Source: Pseudomonas arsenicoxydans (GTDB taxonomy: Bacteria; Pseudomonadota; Gammaproteobacteria; Pseudomonadales; Pseudomonadaceae). From it: DNA of 64,000 nt. Under the pieces are notes generated by a model. The model was not told the origin of the DNA and searched no databases. It saw nothing but the letters and a program-made list of their open reading frames with translations. The position numbers and the translations under genes were made by a program. Of this stretch, positions 1 to 10,359 are shown piece after piece. Every line of letters starts with the position of its first letter. The first letter of the stretch is position 1. The DNA lies in NCBI RefSeq assembly GCF_006438915.1, contig NZ_RCZE01000007.1:62001-126000 (forward strand), in the 5' to 3' direction.

Positions 1-3000
1 CCTGATGAAAGCCTGCTGCTGAGCGCTTGGGCACGTTGGCGCGAGTGCAGCCAGGGTTTGCAGGCGTTGTTTGACGCCGCTCCGCGTCGAGGTCACCGCC
101 CGGAACCGACGCTCAATGAACGCTGGAATGCCTATTGGGATGCCCGGGCACCGGGTACGCCGGTGTCGCGGCGCGAGCGGGCGGGTCAGTTGTACTGCCG
201 TCATTTCGAGGCCTGCGCGCAGGTGGCATTCGCTCGCCGGACCCTGACGGCTGAACAGTTGCAGCCGTTGTTGTTGATCCTGGCTCCGCCCACCTCTGTT
301 CTGCGTCTGAACGATGAGCCCATCCACACCGAGCAGTTGACCTTGGTGTTGAGCGACAGCGGCACCCTGAAACTCCCGGCCGCCTGGGTCATCAGCGTCG
401 GCGACCGGCAACCCGCCGCGCAGTGGCTGTACCTGCCGGGCCGGCCGGTTCCCATTCAGCGCTTCAATCAGCGCAGTGACATGGAAGACTGGTTGTCCGG
501 GCAATCCCTCGTTCCGCAGGGCCTGCCCGACGATGACGTGCGCGTTGAATACACCGCGAAAGCCGAGCCCCTCATTGTCGGAATCACAGAACTGCTTTTA
601 CACCCGCAGTACGCGAACGCCGTGGTTTTCACCGTTCCTGCGGACCTTGAAATCCCCCTGCCGTACAGCGCGCTTGAAGATGAACCACCGCTGTTCGACA
701 GCCTGTTCGCCGACATTCCCTGGCCCCAGCGCCAGGCTTCACTGAACCGACAGCGCGATGCGCTCGAAGCACTGTTGGGCGACGATCTCGGCAGCGACCG
801 CCACCCGTCATTCAAAGAGGCATTGAAGACGCTGGAGACGGCTGAGCAAGCCGCCGATACATCCGCAACCGCCCTGCTTTACCGGTCGCGCGCCCTCGAT
901 TTTACGACCCTCAACCGCGAGTTCAGCGCACTCCATCAGGCGCACAAGGATGGCCTGCGCTCCGAAGCCCAGCTTCAGTTCGCGCTCAAGCAACTCGACA
1001 ATGATGAGTTCAGCCTGATCAACGCGGTGCTGGATACGCCGCTCGCGGCCGATCGCGACGCCGCCATCACCGCCGCCAGCCTGACGCTGTCGATGATCGG
1101 GGCCAACGGCAGCACTACCCGCGAGGCGCTCAACGGTCCCTTCGTCATCACCCGGGATACGCCATCGCCGCACAGTCTTTTGTTGTACTGGCCCGGCACC
1201 GGAGGCGGTTTGCAACGGTTTGCCAACCGCTCAGAACTGGAGCGACAGCTGTTCAAGATCCAGAGTCAGGACAAGGTCCTGGCCCTGCACCTGAACACAA
1301 TCGTTAGCGACCCGCTGCATTTCAGCCTTGATCAGCAGACCACCCATTTCGAAGAACAAGCCGCGCATTTACGCCTGCCCACTCCCGACGCCGCCCAAGC
1401 CCTACAACGTGCAGACGAACTGGAAAAATTGCGCAAACAAACACTCGCCACCTTGCAAGTGCCGGTGCCGGCCGCACGGAGCCTGGCCTTCTCTCACCTG
1501 CTGGAACAAAGCCGCGCCGCAACCCTCTTCTCCCTGTTGCCCGAATGGTTGGGCACTTTATCGGCGTCCGACCGCACTGAACTCAAGGGGTTGGTCGAGG
1601 CGTATATCCTCGCCATGCACCGTAGTCACCAACAGTTGGAAAGCGCCCTGCCTCCTCGTGACGATTTCACCCGTCAGCACTTGCAGGCCCGTCTGCGAAA
1701 AGACTTCTCACTCAACGGGCATTTCAGCGTGCAACTGGATCTGCCCGACGCGGTGACGTTGCGAAAACAACTGTCCGATGGCGCCACCCCGGGAACCCCA
1801 CAGAAACTCGTCGCAGTGCCCAGTGCAAGCCGCAGCAAAATGTCACTCGAAGAACTTGCCCAGCTCAACATCGATAACACGCCCTCGATGCAGCTGGAGC
1901 CCCTTTCACTGCGACTGGGTTTTATGCGATTGGAGGTCACGGCCGCGGATGAAGCCGAACGCCGCGCGTTGGCGAACGGCATCACCCTGCCCTGGCTGCG
2001 TAAAGTGCTGCCGGAGCTGGACCTGCCCCAAACTTATGAAAACCTGATTCGCGATACCTTCATGGGCTCGGCCAGCGAGGCCGCGTTCGTGAAGGAACAT
2101 CGGCGTGAATGCCTGATCGAGCCTTGGCGAGCAATGCTCCAGTTGCAGGGGATGTGCGCGCGCCTGCAAAAGCACATCAATCAAAACCAATGTCAGGTCT
2201 TTAACATCGCCATTGAGGCCGATACCCCGCAAGCCTGGAACGTCGAAGGCAAGCGCATCGTGCTCTTGCCGGCGTACCTGAGCGCCGGTGGCAAGGACAC
2301 GCCAAACGGGGGACCCACCACGTTGTCCGGGGTGACTTTCGTTGAAGAGCAAGTCAGCGGGATGACCCTGCTTTATTTGCCTGACAGTCCCGACGGCCAG
2401 TTCCTGCGCCGCTATGACAATCTCGAGACAGCTCGCAAGGCCCTGTTCAATCTGTGCCTGCGCAGCGAGATGGTCAGCTATCTGGCAGGACGCGCCTTGC
2501 AAGGCACAGTGAGTGCTCATGAAAGCCGCATCAACCAGGCGGTGCTCAAGCATTTCGACGCGATGATCGGGATTGGCATGCCCTGGCCGAAAACCACGTC
2601 ACTGTCGGCCCATTTGCTCAATGCGCACATGGGACGACTGATCGAAGTGCATCGCGCAACCTCGCGCTCCAACGATGCCTTGTACCTGGAACGCTACGCG
2701 CTCAGCGGTCCGAGGGCGTTCAACTACATGAAAATGGCCGTGAGCATGGTGCCATATGTCGGCGCGGGCATCGCGATCTACGATGCCTGGCACAGCGCCA
2801 ACCACGCCGCCGCGGCCCTGTTGCGCGGTGAGGTAGGCGACGGCCTGACGGAGATTGAATCGGTGTTGCTGTCACTGATCGATGCCGCCATGGACGTCCT
2901 TCCGGGCGCGTCCGCAGGATCCCGGTCAGCCAAGGGCGCCCGTTCACTGGCACGGCTTCGTCAAATCAACGCATTGGGCAAAAGTGCGGGGGCGCTGCAA

Positions 3001-5138
3001 GGAAAATCAAGGCGTCAAGCGCGGCATGGCTTCAATCGCTTCGCCGGTTACGATTATCAAAAGCCGATCTCTCTTGCCGGCTTACAACCGGCCACCCACG
3101 GGATGTACCGCAATATTTACCGGCACGCAGACGGCGACTTTATCGTTCGCCAGGGGCGAATCTTTCAGGTTGAACGCAGCACGGACTCACGTTATTGGCG
3201 ACTGACCGGCACTCATCAAAAAACCTATAAACAACCCATCGGCCTTGATGAGGCGGGCCGTTGGGACACTTACTTCGGTGTCTACGGAGTCGCCTTCGAG
3301 GGCGGCGGACTGGGAGGCGGTGGGGCACTCGGGCACCTGGCGGACGGGCTAGACCGCTCTGGCCAGCGGCCATTCGCGCACGCCTGCCACGCTGGTGGGC
3401 CGATCATGCCTTTCGGCGCCATCACCAATTGACCGAAGCCGCCGATGACTTTGCCCCAAAACTCGACACCCAAGTCCCCCGGACCAATGCCCTGATCGAA
3501 CAGTACAACGCCAGTACCGCCGCTCATCGCCCGACACTGATGGCGGCGACAGAAACCGCGTGTATCGCCGACATCGAATTGGCTGGCAGGCACTACCAGA
3601 CGCTGGTTGAACTGTCGCCCCTCACTCACGGCAACAAAAAACGCGCGCTCCGGGAGATGCAGAGCCATGACGCCCTGTTGATCGCTGACCGGTACAAGCA
3701 ACGCGCGTTCTTTGCCAACCATCGGACAAGCCCGCTGATCGACAGGATCGACGAGCTTGTCGAGCGCCTTGATGAACTGCCGGACAACGCGCTCAGTGAG
3801 CGTTTCCAGATACTGCGAGACATCCGCAAGTTACGTGTGGACTTTTTACACGGGCTGGATCAAATCGATGCCGCGATGCGCAATCTCAACCTGTGGTATG
3901 AGCGCATATCGGTCAGCAGCCAAAAGGCACAAATGAGCCCTGAAGTCATGATGCTGAACAGTCGGCTCAGCGAGATGAATCTGCTTTATCTGAGAACCGG
4001 GCATTTGCTGGAAATCGTCAAACGCTTTGATACGACCCAAGATGTTTCCTGGTTCTATCTGCAAGGCCAGGCCGAGAATCTGCGGATCAAAGTCGATCGC
4101 GCCCTGTTCACCCAATACAGCCTGCCGGAAGTCACCGCCACCCGAGCTCAACGCAATCAGATCTTGCAAGAGTGCTTCGATCTGTACGGGCAGTTTCGCC
4201 GCGACATGAATGCCTGGACCGCCAGCTATCCTCAGCACTTCCATCTGGACGCCGTCGCCCCATTGCTGGACGGTATCGAAAAAATGGCCGAACGAGCGCG
4301 CAGGGCCATGGATCAGCCGGCCCCCGCTTCCCCCGGCGGGCAACGCAGTAAAAAAGTATTCACCACCGAAGATGATCATTTGCTGATCGGGGTGGAGCAT
4401 TGGGAGTCGACCACCCAGACGCACCGATACACGCTGACAGGCCGGGGTGGCTATGAGGAAATCTGGGAACTGGGCGTCAACGGCAAGTCTCGTCTGCTGA
4501 ACCCGCCTAAACAGACGTCTGGAGCGCCACAAAGAAACCTTCAGGCCTTGGTCGAAGATGCCAATAACCGCCTGCAATCCCAGGAAACCTACAAGGTCAG
4601 GGTTCAAGCCTATGCGGATAAGGACATGCTTGGGGTCGATCTGGAGCACATGATGGTCAGCGAGGCCAGTGAGCTGAACCGTCGCGCCCTCACTATCGAA
4701 GAACTTGCCCCGCACGACTCCATCATTGAGCAACTGCGCGACAAGGCCACGGAACTCACGGCTACCGGGCGTCAAATGCGTACGCGCCAGTCGATACGTA
4801 CGCAAAAACCTACCGATGGCATGCTCGACGACCTGATCAACCAAAACGCGGTGCAGATCCGTAAAACGGCGCCGATGAAAAATCTCGGCAAACGCCCTGA
4901 CGGACGGATCGATTACCTGCAGGAGTACCCAGTGTGGGACCTGACGGCAACGCCGCCCAAGGTGCTGTGGTATGCCCACTTCCACTACAGCAAGCCCGCA
5001 CCGGCATTTGCCGAATTCGAGAAAGCCCACTTGAAACTGCCCGAGCACCGGTATCTGACCCACGCCGACAACGCTGCCCTTCCCTACGCCGATATCGGCA
5101 AAAGATCAGTAGCGCTTAAGCACTTCGAGCCGCTGTAG
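1..5138 (+). pseudogene. DUF6543/dermonecrotic-toxin-like giant protein, 5' truncated by window edge, frameshifted
   Basis: The reading frame is already open at base 1, so the gene starts upstream of the window. Frame 1 runs to a stop at 3430-3432. A second frame, open from before 3354, runs to 5138. Translating frame 1 up to the GLD at about 3346-3354 and then frame 3 (PLWPAAIR...) gives one continuous protein. Restoring one C in the CCG after 3354 joins them as GLD-PLW. The restored product shows about 1710 residues, close to the intact 1693-residue relative at 35318. It has repeated DUF6543-like regions and a hydrophobic helical patch near residues 905-955 (AVSMVPYVGAGIAIYDAW). I see no LRR or NEL domain. 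The family is annotated as dermonecrotic-toxin-domain proteins; their targets are mostly unknown. It could be a true pseudogene, a phase-variable gene or an assembly error. A hairpin terminator follows directly. Confidence 0.75.
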
Positions 5139-5143
5139 CGCGC

Positions 5144-5174
5144 AAAACGGGAGCGGTTTGTCCGCTCCCGTTTT
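5144..5174. terminator. Bidirectional hairpin terminator between toxin gene and metE
   Basis: A perfect 13-bp stem, aaaacgggagcgg against ccgctcccgtttt, encloses a 5-base loop and ends in T-rich sequence on the plus strand and A-rich sequence on the other side. It sits between two convergent genes and ends 7 bases before the metE stop codon, so it can serve both. Confidence 0.85.
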
Positions 5175-5181
5175 GGGCTTT

Positions 5182-7494
5182 TTATGCCAACTGGCTGCGC
5201 AGTTGTCGCGCCGCCGCCACCATATTTACCAACGCCGCTTCGGTCTCCGGCCACGCGCGGGTTTTCAACCCGCAATCGGGGTTCACCCACAACCGCTCCG
5301 CAGGAATGCGCTTTACGGCTTTGCTCATCAACTTGACCATTTGCGCGGTGTCCGGGACCCGTGGCGAGTGGATGTCGTAGACACCCGGCCCGATGTCGTT
5401 CGGGTAGTCGAATGCTTCGAACGCCTCCAGCAACTCCATGTCCGAACGCGAGGTTTCGAGGGTGATCACATCGGCATCCATCGCCGCGATGGACTCGATC
5501 ACGTCGTTGAATTCGCTGTAGCACATGTGGGTGTGGATCTGGGTTTCATCCCGCACGCCGGAGGCTGTGAGGCGGAACGCTTGCACCGCCCAATCCAGAT
5601 ACTCCTGCCATTGCGCCCGGCGCAGCGGCAAGCCTTCGCGGAAGGCGGCTTCGTCGATCTGCACGATCTTGATGCCGGCGTTTTCCAGGTCCACCACTTC
5701 ATCACGCAGGGCCAGCGCCAACTGCTGCGCCTGAATTTTGCGCGACACATCTTCACGGGGGAACGACCACATCAGCATGGTCACGGGACCGGTGAGCATG
5801 CCTTTCATCACGTTGTCGGTCAGTCCCTGTGCATAAGTGATCCAGTCGACTGTCATCGCCTTTGGACGGCTCAAGTCACCGTAGATAATCGCGGGTTTGA
5901 CGCAGCGCGACCCGTAGCTCTGGACCCAGCCGAAACGGGTGAACAGGTAGCCGTCCAGTTGTTCGGCGAAGTATTCGACCATGTCATTGCGCTCGGCTTC
6001 CCCGTGCACCAACACGTCCAGGCCCAGGCGTTCCTGTATTTGCACGGCGTGGCGGATTTCGCTGTGCATGGCGTCGGTGTAATCGTTGGCTGACAGCTTG
6101 CCCTGCTTGAACGCCTGACGGGCCAGACGAATCGAACCGGTCTGCGGGAACGAGCCGATGGTGGTGGTCGGGAATGCTGGCAGCTTCAAGCGCGCACGTT
6201 GCTGCTCGATGCGCTGGGCAAACGGTGATTGGCGTTGGCTGTCCTTGTCACTGATGGCATTTATCCGTGCCTGCACCGCGGCTTTATGGATACGCGGCGA
6301 CTCGGCGCGACTGAGCTGAATCGCCCGGCTCTCGGCCAGTGCGGCGTGTACTTTGGGTGACTGCGGATCGTTGAGGGCATCGCGCAACACGGCAATTTCG
6401 TCACACTTCTGCACGGCAAACGCCAGCCAGCTTTTCAGTTCCGGATCGAGCTTGTCTTCGCGACGCAGATCCACCGGGCTGTGCAGCAACGAGCAAGAAC
6501 TGCTGACCCACAGGTTGTCGCCAAAACGCTCTTGCGCCGGTTGCAGCTGAGCCAGCGCCTGCTCCAGTTCGCACCGCCAGACGTTGCGACCGTTGACCAG
6601 GCCGACCGAGAGAATCTTGTAGGTCGGCAGGCGATCCAGCACCTGGCCGAGTTGATCCGGTGCGCGCACGGCGTCGATATGCAGGCCTTGCACCGGCAGG
6701 CCGACGGCCAGGCCGAGGTTGTCTTCCAGACCGCTGAAGTAGGTCGCTACGAGTTTCTTCAGCGGCGAGTATTGAAGGATGTGATAGGCGCGTTCGAAGG
6801 CGCTTTTCCAGGCTTGCGGCAGGTCGAGGGTCAGGATCGGCTCGTCGATCTGCACCCATTCCACGCCTTGTGCGGCGAGACGACCGAGGATTTCGTTGTA
6901 CACCGGCAGCAGGCGTTCCAGCAGGTCGAGTTTGTCGAAGTCGTTGCCTTTGCCCTTGCCCAGCCACAGGTAAGTCAGTGGACCGATGATCACCGGTTTG
7001 ACGTTGTGACCGAGGGCCTTGGCTTCATCCACTTCGTCGAACAGTTGCTCCCAGCTCAGCTTGAATTGCTGGTCAGCAGTGAATTCCGGGACCAGGTAAT
7101 GGTAGTTGGTGTCGAACCACTTGGTCAGTTCCTGGGCGTATTGCGCGGTGCCGTGGTCGCCGCCGCAGCAACTGGCCGTGGCGCCACGGGCCATGGCGAA
7201 CAAGGTGTCGAGGGTTGGCAGGCCGGCTGCATCTTTGGTGCGGTCGAAACGCTCGGGGATCACACCGAAGGTCAGCGAATGGGTCAGCACCTGGTCGTAC
7301 CAGGCGAAGTCGCCCACGGGCAGCAGGTCGATGCCGGCGCCTTTCTGCAATTGCCAGTGCATGGCGCGCAATTGGCGGCCCACGCGGTCCAGGCCAGCCT
7401 GATCAATGTCGCCCTTCCAGTAGGATTCGAGGGCTTTTTTCAGTTCACGGTCCGCGCCGATGCGTGGGAAACCGAGTGTGTGGGCCAGCGCCAT
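5182..7494 (-). CDS. metE: Cobalamin-independent methionine synthase MetE
   Basis: The 770-residue protein has the usual MetE length. MetE transfers a methyl group from 5-methyltetrahydropteroyl-triglutamate to homocysteine in the last step of methionine synthesis, in the cytoplasm. The N-terminus ([18 protein letters not shown]) and the C-terminal catalytic half are typical. Zinc/homocysteine-site motifs are visible: HMCYSEFND and NPDCGLKTR supply the conserved His and Cys residues. The start ATG at 7494 is preceded by AGGAGC eight bases upstream. The gene is divergent from metR, the usual arrangement, and a MetR-box-like palindrome lies in the shared intergenic region. It is B12-independent, so the strain presumably also has MetH elsewhere; that part is inference. 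Confidence 0.98.
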   Translation of the reverse strand: MALAHTLGFPRIGADRELKKALESYWKGDIDQAGLDRVGRQLRAMHWQLQKGAGIDLLPVGDFAWYDQVLTHSLTFGVIPERFDRTKDAAGLPTLDTLFAMARGATASCCGGDHGTAQYAQELTKWFDTNYHYLVPEFTADQQFKLSWEQLFDEVDEAKALGHNVKPVIIGPLTYLWLGKGKGNDFDKLDLLERLLPVYNEILGRLAAQGVEWVQIDEPILTLDLPQAWKSAFERAYHILQYSPLKKLVATYFSGLEDNLGLAVGLPVQGLHIDAVRAPDQLGQVLDRLPTYKILSVGLVNGRNVWRCELEQALAQLQPAQERFGDNLWVSSSCSLLHSPVDLRREDKLDPELKSWLAFAVQKCDEIAVLRDALNDPQSPKVHAALAESRAIQLSRAESPRIHKAAVQARINAISDKDSQRQSPFAQRIEQQRARLKLPAFPTTTIGSFPQTGSIRLARQAFKQGKLSANDYTDAMHSEIRHAVQIQERLGLDVLVHGEAERNDMVEYFAEQLDGYLFTRFGWVQSYGSRCVKPAIIYGDLSRPKAMTVDWITYAQGLTDNVMKGMLTGPVTMLMWSFPREDVSRKIQAQQLALALRDEVVDLENAGIKIVQIDEAAFREGLPLRRAQWQEYLDWAVQAFRLTASGVRDETQIHTHMCYSEFNDVIESIAAMDADVITLETSRSDMELLEAFEAFDYPNDIGPGVYDIHSPRVPDTAQMVKLMSKAVKRIPAERLWVNPDCGLKTRAWPETEAALVNMVAAARQLRSQLA

Positions 7495-7545
7495 GGTGAA
7501 TTGCTCCTGTAAAAGATGGCGCTATTGTCGACAGGCAAGCCAACA

Positions 7546-7558
7546 TGAGACAAACTCA
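7546..7558. promoter_or_regulatory. Candidate MetR-binding palindrome between metE and metR
   Basis: TGAGACAAACTCA is a 4-5-4 inverted repeat (TGAG-N5-CTCA). It resembles the known enteric MetR consensus TGAA-N5-TTCA with one symmetrical change. It lies 51 bases upstream of the metE start and 43 bases upstream of the chosen metR start. This is where an activator of metE that also controls its own gene would bind. The site is seen in the sequence; the function is inferred. Confidence 0.5.
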
Positions 7559-7601
7559 ACCTTTTCGTGTTGATCACAAGTTTTCCTCATGGAGCCATCC
7601 G

Positions 7602-8519
7602 GTGCTTGAAATCCGCCACCTCAAGACCCTGCACGCCTTGCGTGAAGCCGACAGCCTGGTCGATGCCGCCGACCGTTTACACCTGACGCAATCGGCCCTG
7701 TCCCACCAGTTCAAGGAACTGGAGGAGCGCATGGGCATGCAGCTGTTCGTGCGCAAGACCAAACCGGTGCGCTTCACCAGCGCCGGCCTGCGGCTGCTGC
7801 AACTGGCCGATGCCACCCTGCCGCTGCTGCGTGGCGCCGAGCGTGATATCGCGCGATTGGCCGGTGGCACCGCCGGACGGCTGCACATGGCGATCGAGTG
7901 CCACAGTTGCTTCCAGTGGCTGATGCCGACCATCGACCAGTTCCGCGATGCGTGGCCCGAAGTCGAACTGGACCTGGCGTCCGGGTTTTCCTTTGCGCCG
8001 TTGCCGGCGCTGGCACGCGGTGATCTGGACCTGGTGGTGACCTCCGACCCGCTGGACATCGCCGGGATCACCTATGTGCCGTTGTTCACCTATGAAGCCA
8101 TGTTGGCGGTGGCGAACCAGCACCGGTTGGCGAGCAAGGCTTACATCGTTCCCGAAGACTTGCTCACGGAGACTCTGATCACCTACCCGGTGGAACGTGA
8201 TCGACTGGACATCTTCACCCGTTTCCTCGAGCCGGCCGACATCGAACCGGCGCAGGTCCGCACCTCGGAACTGTCGGTAATGATGATGCAACTGGTGGCC
8301 AGCGGACGCGGCGTGTGCGGCATGCCGCATTGGGCACTGCATGAATACAGCTCGCGGGGGTATGTGAAGGCCAAGCGGTTGGGCGAGAAAGGCTTGTTTG
8401 CAACGTTGTACGCGGGGATCCGCGCGGACATGCTGGATGCGCCGTACATGCGCGATTTTTTGCTGACGGCGAAGGACACGTCGTTCTCGACACTGGATGG
8501 TGTGAGCGCCGTTCGCTGA
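7602..8519 (+). CDS. metR: LysR-family transcriptional regulator MetR
   Basis: From GTG at 7602 the protein is 305 residues, beginning VLEIRHLKTLHALREADSL, the usual MetR N-terminus with the winged HTH (LTQSALSHQFKELEERMG). The frame stays open upstream to ATG 7545, but the extra 19 residues do not look like the family. GGAG at 7591-7594 is well spaced for the GTG, so I use that start. The remainder is a LysR substrate-binding domain. MetR activates metE (and metH in enterics) with homocysteine as co-effector. Divergent placement next to metE supports the call. Confidence 0.92.
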   Translation: MLEIRHLKTLHALREADSLVDAADRLHLTQSALSHQFKELEERMGMQLFVRKTKPVRFTSAGLRLLQLADATLPLLRGAERDIARLAGGTAGRLHMAIECHSCFQWLMPTIDQFRDAWPEVELDLASGFSFAPLPALARGDLDLVVTSDPLDIAGITYVPLFTYEAMLAVANQHRLASKAYIVPEDLLTETLITYPVERDRLDIFTRFLEPADIEPAQVRTSELSVMMMQLVASGRGVCGMPHWALHEYSSRGYVKAKRLGEKGLFATLYAGIRADMLDAPYMRDFLLTAKDTSFSTLDGVSAVR

Positions 8520-8543
8520 TCATTTACTGACTGGAATGCAATC

Positions 8544-8638
8544 AAATGTGGGAGCGGGCTTGCTCGCGAATGCGGACTGACTTTCAGCATTGATGTTGGC
8601 TGATCCACCGCATTCGCGAGCAAGCCCGCTCCCACATT
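8544..8638. repeat. REPIN: paired inverted REP elements, gtgggagcgggcttgctcgc family
   Basis: Two inverted copies of the REP core (aatgtgggagcgggcttgct and its reverse complement) flank a short spacer, making a long hairpin between the convergent metR and GNAT genes. The same family recurs at 20483, 52043, 54732 and 61453. Confidence 0.9.
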
Positions 8639-8653
8639 GGATATCGGTGAGGT

Positions 8654-9151
8654 TCAGATCTCACGCCACATGTGGATCTTGTCGAAGTAGTCCTCGCCGA
8701 CCCGCACCGCCAGCGGTTCCAGGCCGAACTGGATGAAGCCGCAACGCTGGTACAGGTTGAAAGCGGCTTCGTTGCCGGCGGTGACGGTGAGCTGAATGAG
8801 TTTCAGCGAAGTATGGTTTTGCGCTTCGGCCAGCGCGGCTTGCACCAGTTCATAACCCAAGCCGTGCTGACGAAAATCGGCCGACACGTACATGCCAAAC
8901 AGTGTCGCCTTGTGCCGGGCCTTTTCCCGAGGCTCGAAGGCGAGACCGACGATGCCGGCCAACCTGCCCTCCTCGAATGCACCGAACACCCCATCCAGCT
9001 TGCTGGTCAGGCGCCCTTCCCACCAGCTCAAAGGCATCGCCGCACGTTCGCGCACGCTGGAGGTGAACGCCTGCGGATGCCGGTCATACGCTTCGAGCAT
9101 CAGTTCCCGGTAAGCCAGCGCATGGCTGGCGTCCAGCCGTTCGATCCACAT
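8654..9151 (-). CDS. GNAT-family N-acetyltransferase
   Basis: The 165-residue protein starts at ATG 9151 (MWIERLDASHALAYREL); a TTG two codons upstream is possible but less likely. The GNAT fold is visible: an acceptor-side N-terminal half, then beta4 and the acetyl-CoA pyrophosphate loop in YVSADFRQHGLGYELVQAAL (a Q/RxxGxG/A-like motif), followed by LIQLTVTAGNEAAFNLYQRC, where N and the aromatic of LYQRCGF are typical. Substrate is unknown. It lies 2 bases after the LysE-family exporter, so the two are probably cotranscribed and translationally coupled. Confidence 0.9.
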   Translation of the reverse strand: MWIERLDASHALAYRELMLEAYDRHPQAFTSSVRERAAMPLSWWEGRLTSKLDGVFGAFEEGRLAGIVGLAFEPREKARHKATLFGMYVSADFRQHGLGYELVQAALAEAQNHTSLKLIQLTVTAGNEAAFNLYQRCGFIQFGLEPLAVRVGEDYFDKIHMWREI

Positions 9152-9153
9152 GG

Positions 9154-9792
9154 TCAAGCCGCCCTGCGTTGCTCAAGCATCAGCCGTACCGCCAGCGCTG
9201 CCAACACAAACCCCATGACATAACGCTGCACCGCCAGCCAGGTCGGGTTCCTGACGAACCACGAGGCGATGCCCGCCGCGAACAATGCGATCAACAGGTT
9301 GACGCAGAAACTGACGCTGATCTGGGTCAGGCCGAGGATGATGCTTTGGCTGAACACCGAGCCGTGTTCAGGGTTGATGAACTGCGGAAACACCGACAGG
9401 TAAAACACCGCAATCTTCGGGTTCAGCGCGCTGGTGAGAAACCCCATGGTGATCAGTTTGCGCGACGAATCCGGCGGCAACTGCTGCGGCTCGAACGGCG
9501 AACGCGCACCGGGTTTGACCGCCTGCCAGGCCAACCACAGCAAATACAACGCCCCCGCCCATTTCAACACTTCATAGGCCATCGGCACGGCCAGAAACAC
9601 CGCGGTCAAACCGGCTGCAGCCGCGAACAAATGCACGAAGAACCCCGCGACCACGCCGAGCAACGATGTCACGCCAGCCTTGCGCCCCTGGCAGATCGAA
9701 CGGGAGATCAGGTAGATCATGTTCGGCCCCGGCGTCAGCACCATCAGCAACGCGGCAGCGGCGAAAATCAGCAGGTCTTGAAGCGGGATCAT
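9154..9792 (-). CDS. LysE/RhtB-family amino-acid exporter
   Basis: The 212-residue membrane protein has about six hydrophobic segments and the family N-terminus (LTPGPNMIYLISRS). LysE/RhtB proteins export amino acids or their derivatives across the inner membrane. The start is ATG 9792 with AAGGA six bases upstream; TTG 9798 would add two residues. It is followed within 2 bases by the GNAT gene and preceded by a Nudix gene on the same strand, so this looks like a small three-gene unit. The exported compound cannot be read from sequence. Confidence 0.92.
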   Translation of the reverse strand: MIPLQDLLIFAAAALLMVLTPGPNMIYLISRSICQGRKAGVTSLLGVVAGFFVHLFAAAAGLTAVFLAVPMAYEVLKWAGALYLLWLAWQAVKPGARSPFEPQQLPPDSSRKLITMGFLTSALNPKIAVFYLSVFPQFINPEHGSVFSQSIILGLTQISVSFCVNLLIALFAAGIASWFVRNPTWLAVQRYVMGFVLAALAVRLMLEQRRAA

Positions 9793-9816
9793 GGGCAATC
9801 CTTCGTCCGGAAATGA

Positions 9817-10251
9817 TCAGGCAGTTTCGGTCAGTGAGGCTCGATAAAACGGCAGGATCAGGTCCCGTGTCAAGGGTGCCAGCGTGACACCGCCGTCGGT
9901 GGCCGGGTCGATCCAGATCACTTCTTCGATCTCGGCAGCCGGGGTGACGTCGACATCGATGGTCAGCAAAAACAGCTCGGCCTGTACGACAAAACCCGGC
10001 TCGTTGGCCGCCGGTGCCGAGAATTGCCCGAGGTAACCGGCCTGCGCGGGATCGATGATCAGCCCCAGCTCTTCTTCCAGCTCGCGGGCCAAGGCGTGAA
10101 CCGGTTGCTCATGGGCTTCGATCTTGCCGCCCGGTTGCATGAAGGCTTGGGTGCCGCGCTTGCGCACCAGCAATGTACGGCCGTCGGGGCCGATCAACAG
10201 GGCGGCGGCGATGCGGATGATGCGGGGCGAAGCAGCGGATGACAGCGTCAT
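9817..10251 (-). CDS. Nudix hydrolase
   Basis: The 144-residue protein carries an intact Nudix box, GGKIEAHEQPVHALARELEE followed by ELGL, matching GX5EX7REUXEEXGU with all metal-binding Glu residues. Such enzymes hydrolyse nucleoside diphosphates linked to another moiety. The substrate is not predictable here; small MutT-like members often clean up oxidised or non-canonical nucleotides. It starts at ATG 10251 and lies 25 bases upstream of the LysE-family gene on the same strand. Confidence 0.93.
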   Translation of the reverse strand: MTLSSAASPRIIRIAAALLIGPDGRTLLVRKRGTQAFMQPGGKIEAHEQPVHALARELEEELGLIIDPAQAGYLGQFSAPAANEPGFVVQAELFLLTIDVDVTPAAEIEEVIWIDPATDGGVTLAPLTRDLILPFYRASLTETA

Positions 10252-10359
10252 GGATCAGGATCGTCCTTGGAAAAAGGAGCAAGGATCACATGGCTGCCGC
10301 TGCCTCGTCACGCCGAAAACATCTTCAAAGCACCACAGGGGGGGCCGCGACTGAAAACT

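Noticed and set aside
5158..6093. A 311-codon plus-strand open frame inside metE
   Set aside because: It is antisense to the strongly supported metE gene, His/Gln-rich as expected from GC-rich antisense frames, and has no family features.
6481..7512. A 343-codon plus-strand open frame across the metE 5' half
   Set aside because: Shadow of metE; composition typical of the antisense frame.
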